Shown here: positions 1 through 6,014 of the stretch, piece after piece
Layout of the letters: each line of letters opens with the position of its first letter
How positions within the stretch are numbered: position 1 is the first letter of the stretch
Assembly: GCA_006954465.1 (NCBI GenBank)
Contig: LVVU01000188.1
Location: 1-6,110 of the forward strand
Direction of reading: 5' to 3'
From: Candidatus Methanoprimaticola hominis
Lineage (GTDB): Archaea > Thermoplasmatota > Thermoplasmata > Methanomassiliicoccales > Methanomethylophilaceae
Length of the DNA: 6,110 nt
Program-made: the position numbers and the translations under genes
Notes under the pieces: generated by a model
What the model saw: only the letters and a program-made list of their open reading frames with translations
Databases searched by the model: none
Told to the model about the DNA's origin: nothing

Positions 1-1578
1 CCCAGGGACGACCGCAGACCCCGCGACGGCGACCGCAAGGACAGGGACGACAGATCCAGAGGCTACAGGAAGGACTACAAGCCCCGCCAGGACCGCGGTT
101 CCTCCGGCTACAGGCCCCGCGACGACCGTCCGAGAGACGACAGGAAGGACTACCGCAGGAAGGAGTACAGGCCCCGCGAGGAGTACCGCGACGAGGAGCC
201 CGTCCCCGAGAAGCTGACCATCCCCTCCGACCCTCAGAAGATCCTCTTCAAGGGCATAGACTGCGAGGTGAACGGCAGGACCGACCTCGCGATGATCCTG
301 TACCTCAACGGAGCCGTCAGGATGAGCAAGGGCTGCGAGAGCAACGCCCTCAAGATGCTCAGGAACGCCAACTGGGACGAGCTGGCCGCCTACAAGGAGA
401 GGGCCGAGATGATGTGCTCCGTCGACGCCATCGTCGAGCTCGAGTACCTCCTGCTGTCCATCGGGGAGGACTGCGACAGGTCCCTCCTCGACTCCGAGTA
501 CGAGAAGGGCAGCTGCCATGCGCAGTACTGCAGGATCCGCCTGGGCGAGATCGAGGGCGACGACCCCATGATACAGGACTTCATCGCCAACGCCTACGTC
601 GAGGAGGCCAAGGTCATCGACGGGCTCACCTACCTCAAGAGGAGGAAGGACTCCAAGGCCGCCGAGAAGGGCCTCGCCAGGATCGAGCAGAACAAGAAGC
701 TCAAGCAGTCCGTCCGCACCGAGTTCCTCAAGGCCTACGCCGGGGACGAGAAGGCCGTCTCGAGGCTGGAGGAGCTCACCAAGAACTTCCCGGAGGCCGA
801 ATTCCTCCTGGGATGCGTCAGATCGGAGGACCCGGAGGAGTACCTCAGGATCAACTTCCAGAGGTATCCCGCCCTCATCGTCTCCCTGGGATCGGAGCTG
901 AGATTCGAATCCGCCTTCGGGACGTTCCTGAGGGCCAAGAAGCTCCAGGCCGACGACGGGGACTGGATCCAATCGATGATCAACGCGGCCGTAGCCGGAT
1001 CGGAGGAGGCCGTGGAGGAGCTCCGCCCCGTGCAGAGCAAGCCCATGGTCAGGAAGGCGTTCGAGACCGTCTACCTCAGGAAGGGCGACGCCGAAGGGCT
1101 CGTCCGCATGTTCGACGGCGAGGACACCTCCGCCCTCGACCAGTACTGCTCCCTCGACCCCGAGAAGGTCGTCGCGGTCGGGAAGCTGATGAACCGCGAG
1201 AGGGAGATCGATTGGCTCAAGAGGAACTATCGCAAGGGCATGGAGGAGTGCAGGAAGGCCATCGAGGCCATGGTGGCCGACGAGGAGCGCCACACCAAGC
1301 TCCTGGTCTACGCCCTGCACGACGTCGGTTCCGACCTGGAATCCGCCAAGCTGTACTTCGCGATGGAGGGCGATCCCGCTCTTCCGTCCTACAAGTGGCT
1401 GGCGAAGGTCTGCGAGGACGAGGCCGCCAAGCAGTACGTCCAATCCCAGTTCGAGAAGAAGGGCGACATGGAGACCTTCGAGTCCATCTTCATCGACGAC
1501 GGATACCAGAAGAAGTCCTCCGGAGGAAGATCCGGAGGGAAGGGACGCGGCGGACGCCCCGACAGGCGCCGCTACTGA
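1..1578 (+). CDS. Partial gene: charged, disordered-flanked helical protein of unknown function (5' end outside window)
   Basis: The reading frame is open from the first base, so the true start lies upstream; the GTG at 268 is internal. The visible 525 residues have three parts. Residues 1 to about 78 are extremely rich in Arg, Asp, Lys, Tyr and Pro with a recurring Y-[RK]-P-R-x-[DE] unit, and are probably disordered. Residues about 80-500 are charged and helical, with an alternating hydrophobic pattern suggestive of TPR- or HEAT-like helical repeats, but I recognise no named family. Residues 502-525 form a Gly/Arg/Ser tail resembling RGG-type RNA-binding tails. There is no signal peptide or membrane segment in the visible part, so a cytoplasmic protein is likely. 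The composition suggests binding of RNA or another polyanion, which is inference only. The gene ends in TGA 14 bases before the convergent ATPase gene. Codon use is strongly GC-ending. The gene call is secure; the function is unknown. Confidence 0.88.
   Translation, partial: PRDDRRPRDGDRKDRDDRSRGYRKDYKPRQDRGSSGYRPRDDRPRDDRKDYRRKEYRPREEYRDEEPVPEKLTIPSDPQKILFKGIDCEVNGRTDLAMILYLNGAVRMSKGCESNALKMLRNANWDELAAYKERAEMMCSVDAIVELEYLLLSIGEDCDRSLLDSEYEKGSCHAQYCRIRLGEIEGDDPMIQDFIANAYVEEAKVIDGLTYLKRRKDSKAAEKGLARIEQNKKLKQSVRTEFLKAYAGDEKAVSRLEELTKNFPEAEFLLGCVRSEDPEEYLRINFQRYPALIVSLGSELRFESAFGTFLRAKKLQADDGDWIQSMINAAVAGSEEAVEELRPVQSKPMVRKAFETVYLRKGDAEGLVRMFDGEDTSALDQYCSLDPEKVVAVGKLMNREREIDWLKRNYRKGMEECRKAIEAMVADEERHTKLLVYALHDVGSDLESAKLYFAMEGDPALPSYKWLAKVCEDEAAKQYVQSQFEKKGDMETFESIFIDDGYQKKSSGGRSGGKGRGGRPDRRRY
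76..183 (+). repeat. In-frame degenerate repeats encoding Y-[RK]-P-R-x-[DE] in the disordered N-terminal segment
   Basis: Three similar 18-base units occur at 76-93, 109-126 and 166-183. They encode YKPRQD, YRPRDD and YRPREE. They share the core TACARGCCCCGC, and the stretch between them also repeats Arg-Asp and Arg-Lys pairs. The units are in frame with the gene, so they are protein low-complexity repeats and not a mobile or CRISPR element. Confidence 0.5.
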
Positions 1579-1594
1579 GAACGCCCGTTTTCTC
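1577..1594. terminator. Weak hairpin with a short T run between convergent genes
   Basis: GAGAA at 1577-1581 can pair with TTCTC at 1590-1594 across an 8-base loop, and the loop and right arm include a run of four T. It overlaps both stop codons. Archaeal termination relies mainly on U-rich tracts, so this short T run may end transcription of the plus-strand gene. The stem is short and the call is tentative. Confidence 0.25.
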
Positions 1595-2852
1595 ACCTTC
1601 CGGCCCTGCCCCCGTAGAAGAGGAGCAGGGCCGAATTCACCACCACGAACACCGAGCCGATGTTGTGCACCAACGCTCCCGTGACCGGGGTGAGCAGCGC
1701 GGCCATGGACATGGCCACCGCGAGCGCGTTCCAGCAGAGCGAGAAACCGATGTTCAGACGGACCTTGGCCATCATCCTGCGGGAGATCCCCGCGAGATGG
1801 GGGATCGCATCCAACCCGTCCTTCACCAGGACGATATCGGAGGCCTCGGCGGCCATGTCGCTGCCCGTGGCCCCCATGGCGATCCCGACCCATGCCTTCT
1901 TCAGAGCGGGGGCGTCGTTCACGCCGTCCCCAACCATGCAGACCCTGCGGCCCTCGGATTGAAGGAGATCTATCTCGGCCATCTTGTCCTCGGGCCTGCA
2001 TTCCGCCTTCACATCCCCGATCCCCGCCTCGGCGGCGATGCGGGATGCCGCACGGGAGTTGTCCCCTGTGAGTAAGATGGATCCCACGCCCATGGACCTC
2101 AGCTCGGACACCGTCTCCTCTGATGTCCCGCGGATCGTATCGGAGAATGCGAAGCAACCGGCGTAGCCGCCGTCGATGGAGACGAACACGACCGTTCCTC
2201 CCTCGTCGTGGATGCCTTGGGAACGGAGCAGCACGTCCTCCGGGATCGCGATTCCCGCCTCCTTCATCATCCTCAGACTGCCTATCGATACCGATTCCCC
2301 GTCGACGGATGCCTCGACCCCGCGTCCGACCGTCATCCTGAAGGATCCCGGCGCAGATACCTCGACATCCTTGGAACGGGCGTAGGCCACCAGGGCCTTG
2401 GCGAAAGGATGCTCGGACATGGACTCCGCCGATGCAGCCGCGCTCAGGACACGGTCCGAACCGTCCGACCATACCACCTTCGGCCTCCCTTCGGTTACCG
2501 TGCCAGTCTTGTCGAATGCCACGGTATCGACCTGCGACATCCTCTCCAATGCATCCCCGTCCCCGCGCTTCGCGAGTTTGCCTATGGCCGCCACGACTGC
2601 TGTGGGGGTCGCCAGGATGAATGCGCACGGACAGAACACGATCATGACTGTCACCGCGCGATAGACGTCTCCTGTGGCGATATAGGTGGCAAGAGCGAGT
2701 GCCAGCACCAGTGCCACGAGCCGGGTTGCCCACCTGTCGGCGATTCTCACCATGCGGGTCTTGTCCGCATCGACGGACTCGACCATGCCCACCAGCCTCT
2801 GGAACGACGATTCCCCTGAGGTCTTCTCGACGAGCATATCGAAAGCGCCCAT
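1593..2852 (-). CDS. Heavy-metal P1B-type ATPase, C-terminal fragment (frameshifted gene)
   Basis: This is the 3' two-thirds of a metal-exporting P-type ATPase, which couples ATP hydrolysis to cation transport across the cytoplasmic membrane. Visible motifs, numbered in this 419-residue frame, are the intramembrane metal site CPC (74-76), the phosphorylation motif DKTGT with Asp114, the SEHP nucleotide-domain motif (146-149), GRG (177-179), TGDN (262-265), the hinge GDGVNDAP (308-315), and a last membrane segment containing VHNIGSVFVVVNSALLL. CPC places it among P1B pumps for soft or transition metals; the exact metal cannot be read from this. ATG 2852 is simply the first Met in the frame. 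It has no convincing ribosome binding site and lies in the middle of the actuator domain, so it is probably not a natural start. Residues 94-103 (AKRGDGDALE) lack about four residues of the family's G-[IF]-L-[VI]-K/R segment. The adjoining upstream piece is in another frame. Confidence 0.85.
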   Translation of the reverse strand: MGAFDMLVEKTSGESSFQRLVGMVESVDADKTRMVRIADRWATRLVALVLALALATYIATGDVYRAVTVMIVFCPCAFILATPTAVVAAIGKLAKRGDGDALERMSQVDTVAFDKTGTVTEGRPKVVWSDGSDRVLSAAASAESMSEHPFAKALVAYARSKDVEVSAPGSFRMTVGRGVEASVDGESVSIGSLRMMKEAGIAIPEDVLLRSQGIHDEGGTVVFVSIDGGYAGCFAFSDTIRGTSEETVSELRSMGVGSILLTGDNSRAASRIAAEAGIGDVKAECRPEDKMAEIDLLQSEGRRVCMVGDGVNDAPALKKAWVGIAMGATGSDMAAEASDIVLVKDGLDAIPHLAGISRRMMAKVRLNIGFSLCWNALAVAMSMAALLTPVTGALVHNIGSVFVVVNSALLLFYGGRAGR

Positions 2853-3424
2853 GTCCCGCTGAACACCTCGTCCCCGGGAGCCTTGTCGACGGGCATCGAT
2901 TCGCCGGTTATGACCGACTGATCGATCGATGTCTCCCCCGAGACCCCCCTCCCGTCGACGGGGACGGCCTCCCCGGGCAGGACCCTGACGGTCTGTCCTA
3001 TGCCGATCTCCTCCACGGGAACCTCGGAGACACCGTCATGATCCACGACGCGCCCTGTGCGGGGCGACATGTCCGAAAGGGCTTCTATACCCCTCCTGGC
3101 TCTTCCGGATGAGAAGTCCTCCAGGAAGCCTCCGATCTCCATGATCAGGGCGACCTCTCCCGCAGCGAACCATTCGCCGAGAGCCAGGGACGCTATTATC
3201 GCGATGGCTACGAGCACATCCGCCTTGATGTCGTGCCTGAGGACCAGGCCCGTGGCCGCATCCCAGAGGATGGGGGCTCCGCACAGCACTATGGCGACCC
3301 ATGCGGGGTCGATCGGGAGGTCGTCTCCCACCAGGAAGGAAGCGACGAGGGATACGCCCGACACCATCAGGCGTAACAACGAGATCGCTTCATCCCTGTC
3401 GAAGAGGTCGTCGAACCTGCTCAT
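2747..3424 (-). CDS. Heavy-metal P1B-type ATPase, N-terminal fragment (frameshifted gene)
   Basis: This is the 5' third of the same pump. The first 199 residues, counted from the ATG at 3448, match the family: membrane segments at about 26-40, 50-70, 77-90 and 95-108, then the actuator domain with the dephosphorylation motif TGES (181-184) and the following VDKAPGDEVFSGT. After Thr199 the frame goes wrong and ends in 34 unrelated residues at a stop near 2747, while the proper continuation (GAFDMLVEK) runs in the other frame from 2852. No N-terminal HMA metal-binding domain or Cys-rich/His-rich leader is present, so this belongs to the short, HMA-less P1B pumps. I give the start as the ATG at 3424 because the TATA-like box at 3455-3462 predicts transcription beginning near 3433, downstream of the ATG at 3448. 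The 3448 start remains possible and adds eight residues. The gene as a whole (1593-3424) is probably a pseudogene unless the frameshift is a sequence error. Confidence 0.8.
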   Translation of the reverse strand: MSRFDDLFDRDEAISLLRLMVSGVSLVASFLVGDDLPIDPAWVAIVLCGAPILWDAATGLVLRHDIKADVLVAIAIIASLALGEWFAAGEVALIMEIGGFLEDFSSGRARRGIEALSDMSPRTGRVVDHDGVSEVPVEEIGIGQTVRVLPGEAVPVDGRGVSGETSIDQSVITGESMPVDKAPGDEVFSGTWALSICSSRRPQGNRRSRGWWAWSSPSMRTRPAW

Positions 3425-3430
3425 TCTATC

Positions 3431-3442
3431 GGATACGTATCC
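3431..3442. promoter_or_regulatory. 12-bp perfect palindrome at the predicted ATPase transcription start
   Basis: GGATACGTATCC is a perfect inverted repeat that overlaps the predicted transcription start (about 3433). That would be a reasonable position for a repressor operator on a metal-efflux gene. It is short and the placement is inferred, so this is only a candidate. Confidence 0.25.
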
Positions 3443-3454
3443 TCGCATTAAGCC

Positions 3455-3462
3455 GATTTAAG
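3455..3462 (-). promoter_or_regulatory. TATA-like box of the P-type ATPase gene
   Basis: On the minus strand this reads CTTAAATC, preceded by a purine-rich GAGAAAGGG that could serve as a BRE. Its centre predicts transcription starting near 3433, about ten bases before the ATG at 3424. It is less canonical than the boxes of the other genes in the window. Confidence 0.4.
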
Positions 3463-3760
3463 CCCTTTCTCGTCGATCGGAACGGATGCATACCGGATGG
3501 GATTTCGTGCAACCGGGGTCGCACCGGCTCCGGATCCATAGCACCGTATGCCATCGAGACCGGATTCGTATTACCGGGATCCGGGCGGAGTGTTACTTTT
3601 CCGGAGAAGAATCATATCGGATGATACGGGATGCTGAGACGAGTTAGAGAGAGGGAACCTAGCATATCGGGCCCGAACCGTGCGATTCCGAAGGACGGGC
3701 TTACTTGTTAATGTGGGACATGAACTAATCTCCGATTCCATCTACGATTTTGGACAACCA
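3463..3760. other. Non-coding stretch between divergent ATPase and zinc-ribbon genes
   Basis: I see no gene here. It carries several short CCGGAT/ATCCGG words, including an 8-bp inverted repeat (CCGGATCC at 3530-3537 and GGATCCGG at 3577-3584), and two CATATCGG words 50 bp apart (3613-3620 and 3663-3670). No tRNA fold with an anticodon arm and T-loop is apparent. It may hold a long regulatory region, an unrecognised small RNA or decayed sequence; none can be supported. Confidence 0.4.
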
Positions 3761-3761
3761 T

Positions 3762-3769
3762 CTTATACC
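3762..3769 (+). promoter_or_regulatory. TATA-like box giving a leaderless transcript of the zinc-ribbon gene
   Basis: CTTATACC is centred 25.5 bp before the ATG at 3791, matching the archaeal TATA-to-start distance, so transcription should begin at or next to that ATG. This is the main reason for choosing 3791 over the in-frame GTG at 3680 or the ATG at 3806. Confidence 0.55.
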
Positions 3770-3790
3770 AACAGCATTTCTTTACCTTCC

Positions 3791-4816
3791 ATGGATTTCG
3801 TATTGATGTCCTGTCCCTACTGTGGCAGGGCAGTCGATTCCAGCGACCCGAAGAAGTACGTGTGCCAGAGTTGCGGCAAGTTCATCTACACCGACCGCAA
3901 GGATGTCACCGCGTTCATCCGTCCCGGCGAACTAGAGGACCGCTTCAAGGAGGTCTTCGCAGCTATGGATGACAAGAACGAGAAGAAGGCCATGGATATC
4001 GCTGAGGACCTCATCGAAACCACGGAAAGCAACGACTACGACTGCTTCTTCGTGAGAGGCTTCGTCTACGAGATGATCGGCGAGGACGGTAAGGCCATCG
4101 CCGACTGGCGCAAGGGCCTCGAGATGCTCTCCAACAACGTGAATCTCGATGCCTACGTATGCCTCATGTCGAAAGCGATCTGCGATATGATCCTCTACAA
4201 AGAGAGGGAGTACATCGAATTCAACGTTCTGGCTCATATCGATAAACTCACGGACGACATAGATGCCTGCACCGGGATGTCCACCAAGGCCCTGGTCTAC
4301 TACACCGTCTACTGCGACTGCATGGACAAGGTGAACGGCATGGACGGAGAGGGCGAGGAGGCCTACCTCAAGGATATCATCCCGCTGCTCTTCCGCAGAG
4401 TGATCGCGTACCACCGCAACCTGTGGTGCCTCTCGAGGATCATCGACGAATACCTCGCATACATCGGCTACAACCCCGAGACCTACGAGGAGGACGACAA
4501 CGAGGTCGCCCACGTCTACGACCTGATCCGCATCGACCTCAACAAGCACATCTCCCAGATGACGGATGAGGACAGGATCAGGATCTTCGACCGTTGGGAC
4601 GACAAATCCCTCAAGGAGAACACCGAACCCCTTCTCGACAGCATGATCGGAGCCAAGAAGAGCCTGCTGGACCTCATCCGCAAGAAGGATGAGTCCGAGA
4701 CGGTCAGCATAGACGATGTCGTTGCTGCCTACGTCGACAAGTGCCTGCTCATCGAGTCTCCCGACGAGCCCCCGACACCCGCCGAGGAGCAGCCTTCCAA
4801 AGAGAAGACCGGGTGA
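3791..4816 (+). CDS. Zinc-ribbon protein with TPR-like helical domain, function unknown
   Basis: The product is 341 residues from the ATG at 3791. Close to the N-terminus lies a CPYC...CQSC zinc ribbon (Cys8, Cys11, Cys25, Cys28, a CX2C-X13-CX2C arrangement), which should bind one zinc ion. Residues about 48-110 look like one or two TPR-type helix pairs (AEDLIETTESNDYDCFFVRG, then GKAIADWRKGLEML), and the remainder is helical and acidic. The C-terminus is a Pro/Glu/Lys-rich tail. No membrane segment or signal peptide is seen. Small zinc ribbons fused to helical repeats usually mediate protein or nucleic-acid contacts; no enzymatic motif is visible and I do not recognise a named family. The in-frame extension back to the GTG at 3680 has a different, non-conserved-looking composition and would start upstream of the promoter. 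ATG 3806 (MSCPYC) is an alternative start. The gene stands alone, convergent with mntP and separated from it by a terminator hairpin. Confidence 0.85.
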   Translation: MDFVLMSCPYCGRAVDSSDPKKYVCQSCGKFIYTDRKDVTAFIRPGELEDRFKEVFAAMDDKNEKKAMDIAEDLIETTESNDYDCFFVRGFVYEMIGEDGKAIADWRKGLEMLSNNVNLDAYVCLMSKAICDMILYKEREYIEFNVLAHIDKLTDDIDACTGMSTKALVYYTVYCDCMDKVNGMDGEGEEAYLKDIIPLLFRRVIAYHRNLWCLSRIIDEYLAYIGYNPETYEEDDNEVAHVYDLIRIDLNKHISQMTDEDRIRIFDRWDDKSLKENTEPLLDSMIGAKKSLLDLIRKKDESETVSIDDVVAAYVDKCLLIESPDEPPTPAEEQPSKEKTG

Positions 4817-4832
4817 AAATCCCCTTTCTACC

Positions 4833-4863
4833 CGACGGCCCGCTCCTGCGGGTCGTCGTTTTT
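4833..4863 (+). terminator. Hairpin plus T5 terminator between convergent genes
   Basis: An 11-bp stem (4833-4843 with 4848-4858, one G-U pair) closes a TCCT loop and is followed directly by TTTTT (4859-4863). It sits 17 bases after the stop of the zinc-ribbon gene and reads as an intrinsic-type terminator on the plus strand. On the minus strand, downstream of mntP, the same hairpin lacks an immediate T run, though TTTT appears further on. Confidence 0.7.
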
Positions 4864-4866
4864 CCT

Positions 4867-5427
4867 TCAGATCAGCCCGTAGGACTCCAGGATGATCTTC
4901 AGACCGATGCAGATGAGGATGATCCCTCCCGCGATCTCCGCCTTGGAGCCGAAGCGGTCTCCGAAGACGCTTCCGATCTTCACGCCCGCGGCACTGATAG
5001 CGAAAGTGATGATACCGATGATCAGAGCGGGCTCGAGGATCGAGGACTCCGTCATGGCGAGAGAGATCCCCACGGCGAGCGCATCGATGCTCGTGGCTAT
5101 CGCCAGGAGGAGCATGACCTTCACGCCTATGCCGGCATCGATGCCCTCGTCCTCGTCGGAAAGACCCTCGCGGATCATGTTGACACCGATTATAGCCAGA
5201 AGAGCGAATGCGATCCAATGGTCGTAGTCGGAGATGAGATCGTACATCGCATCCCCGAGATGGTATCCGATGATCGGCATCAGCATCTGGAAGACTCCGA
5301 ACCAGAGACCGACGATGATGATGACCCTGATGGTCGGCTTCTTCATAGCCAGGCCCTTGCAGATCGATACCGCGAAGGCATCCATCGCCAGGCCTATGCC
5401 GATGAGAACGACGGATACGAGATCCAT
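4867..5427 (-). CDS. mntP: MntP-family manganese efflux pump
   Basis: The product is a 186-residue integral membrane protein, the usual length for MntP, which exports Mn(II) from the cytoplasm and protects against manganese excess. Six hydrophobic segments are visible, arranged as two similar halves. Each half carries the family's Asp motif: MDAFAVSICKGLAM with Asp16, and SIDALAVGISLAM with Asp115. In the E. coli protein equivalent acidic residues are needed for manganese tolerance. The central acidic loop (SDEDEGIDAG, 90-99) separates the halves. The start at 5427 is supported by a TATA box centred about 24 bp upstream, implying a leaderless mRNA, and by the N-terminal match to the family. 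No yybP-ykoY-type manganese riboswitch can be present, because there is no leader. The gene looks intact, is divergent from the Fic fragment, and shares its upstream region with the phased AAAAGTCAA repeats, which could regulate it. Confidence 0.93.
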   Translation of the reverse strand: MDLVSVVLIGIGLAMDAFAVSICKGLAMKKPTIRVIIIVGLWFGVFQMLMPIIGYHLGDAMYDLISDYDHWIAFALLAIIGVNMIREGLSDEDEGIDAGIGVKVMLLLAIATSIDALAVGISLAMTESSILEPALIIGIITFAISAAGVKIGSVFGDRFGSKAEIAGGIILICIGLKIILESYGLI

Positions 5428-5447
5428 GACTGTTCAAGCCCGTATCC

Positions 5448-5455
5448 CTTATAAA
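5448..5455 (-). promoter_or_regulatory. TATA box of mntP, leaderless
   Basis: On the minus strand this reads TTTATAAG, a good archaeal TATA box, centred 24.5 bp upstream of the ATG at 5427. Transcription should therefore start at or very near the start codon. Confidence 0.7.
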
Positions 5456-5471
5456 GACGAAGGGCAAATCA

Positions 5472-5510
5472 AAAAGTCAATAAAAGTCAACAAAAGTCAA
5501 ATTGACTTTT
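5472..5510. promoter_or_regulatory. Phased AAAAGTCAA array, likely operator
   Basis: AAAAGTCAA occurs exactly at 5472-5480, 5482-5490 and 5492-5500, a strict 10-bp period, and its reverse complement TTGACTTTT is at 5502-5510. The last direct copy and the inverted copy form a perfect 9-bp-arm palindrome around a single A (5492-5510). The period equals about one helical turn, so all copies face the same side of the DNA. The array abuts the TATA box of the Fic fragment (5512-5519), covering its BRE position, and ends 17 bp from the mntP TATA box. This is the layout expected for cooperative binding of a regulator; the regulator is unknown. Confidence 0.7.
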
Positions 5511-5511
5511 C

Positions 5512-5519
5512 TTTAAATA
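5512..5519 (+). promoter_or_regulatory. TATA box of the Fic-fragment gene, leaderless
   Basis: TTTAAATA is a near-consensus archaeal TATA box centred 25.5 bp before the GTG at 5541. It supports that GTG as both transcription and translation start and is directly bordered by the AAAAGTCAA array. Confidence 0.7.
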
Positions 5520-5540
5520 CTTGTGGCACCATCATAACTT

Positions 5541-6014
5541 GTGAAAAAGATCGACAAGGTTCCAGATGTCAGTAATCTGGATCAAACTGAGATTTCCTCG
5601 ATTCTCTCGGATTCGCAACAGATGATTGCGATAAAAGAATGGAATGAGAGATATCTGCATTGGGACGAAATCAGATACAGAGTCGATGCAGATAAGGCCC
5701 TAGGAACGTGGGCCGTTATGAAGCTACTCCGTAGCAACAATCTGATGTCGATCGACATCTGTGGTCTGAAGCTGAAGTATAGCCTCCTATCCAGTTTTCT
5801 AGAAATGCTACACCACATCGATATGGACTCGGCGGGCTATGTTACTATGGAGAATCCAGGTGAGAAAAACGTAAAGAAATACGTAATCAGCTCCCTGATG
5901 GAAGAGGCCATCGCATCCAGTCAATTAGAAGGCGCTGCCACCACGAGAAAAGACGCCAAAAAGATGCTAAGGACCCAGAGAAAGCCGAGCAATATCAGCG
6001 AACTGATGATTTAA
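5541..6014 (+). CDS. Fic-family N-terminal domain only (truncated, no catalytic motif)
   Basis: The 157-residue product starts with GTG. Its sequence matches the N-terminal part of Fic/DOC-family AMP-transferases: residues about 30-115 resemble the Fic_N region, and near 125-150 comes EEAIASSQLEGAATTRKDAKKML, a family hallmark. SSQLEG fits the [S/T]xxxE[G/N] inhibitory-helix motif that blocks ATP binding in class II Fic proteins. The conserved MI that normally leads into NNY and the Fic core is the last residue pair before TAA, and no HPFxxGNGR motif is found in any plus-strand frame to the window's end, 96 bases later. Full-length relatives run to about 350-400 residues. The gene is therefore either a 3'-truncated pseudogene or a stand-alone inhibitory domain. 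Its promoter and leaderless start look intact. It is clearly richer in A/T and in codons such as AGA, ATA and CTA than its neighbours, suggesting horizontal acquisition. Confidence 0.8.
   Translation: MKKIDKVPDVSNLDQTEISSILSDSQQMIAIKEWNERYLHWDEIRYRVDADKALGTWAVMKLLRSNNLMSIDICGLKLKYSLLSSFLEMLHHIDMDSAGYVTMENPGEKNVKKYVISSLMEEAIASSQLEGAATTRKDAKKMLRTQRKPSNISELMI

Noticed and set aside
414..2075. Long plus-strand open frame rich in Arg, Gly and Pro
   Set aside because: It overlaps the partial helical gene in another frame and runs antisense through the ATPase. Its composition is typical of an out-of-frame shadow in GC-rich DNA.
2840..2870. Programmed ribosomal frameshift in the ATPase
   Set aside because: No slippery heptamer or downstream stimulatory hairpin is evident, and several conserved residues are missing at the junction, which slippage would not explain.
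3481..3590. Possible tRNA or other structured RNA
   Set aside because: GC-rich inverted words occur, but there is no cloverleaf with a T-loop consensus and no recognisable RNA family.
3680..3790. GTG at 3680 as the start of the zinc-ribbon gene
   Set aside because: It lies upstream of the TATA box that fits the ATG at 3791, and the added 37 residues show no domain-like features.
3932..5467. Long minus-strand open frame of 511 codons
   Set aside because: It is antisense to the zinc-ribbon gene and out of frame with mntP, crosses the terminator hairpin, and reads as low-complexity His/Arg/Val-rich sequence.
5472..5510. CRISPR-like array
   Set aside because: The units are only 9 bp with one-base spacers, so this is a promoter-associated operator-type repeat.
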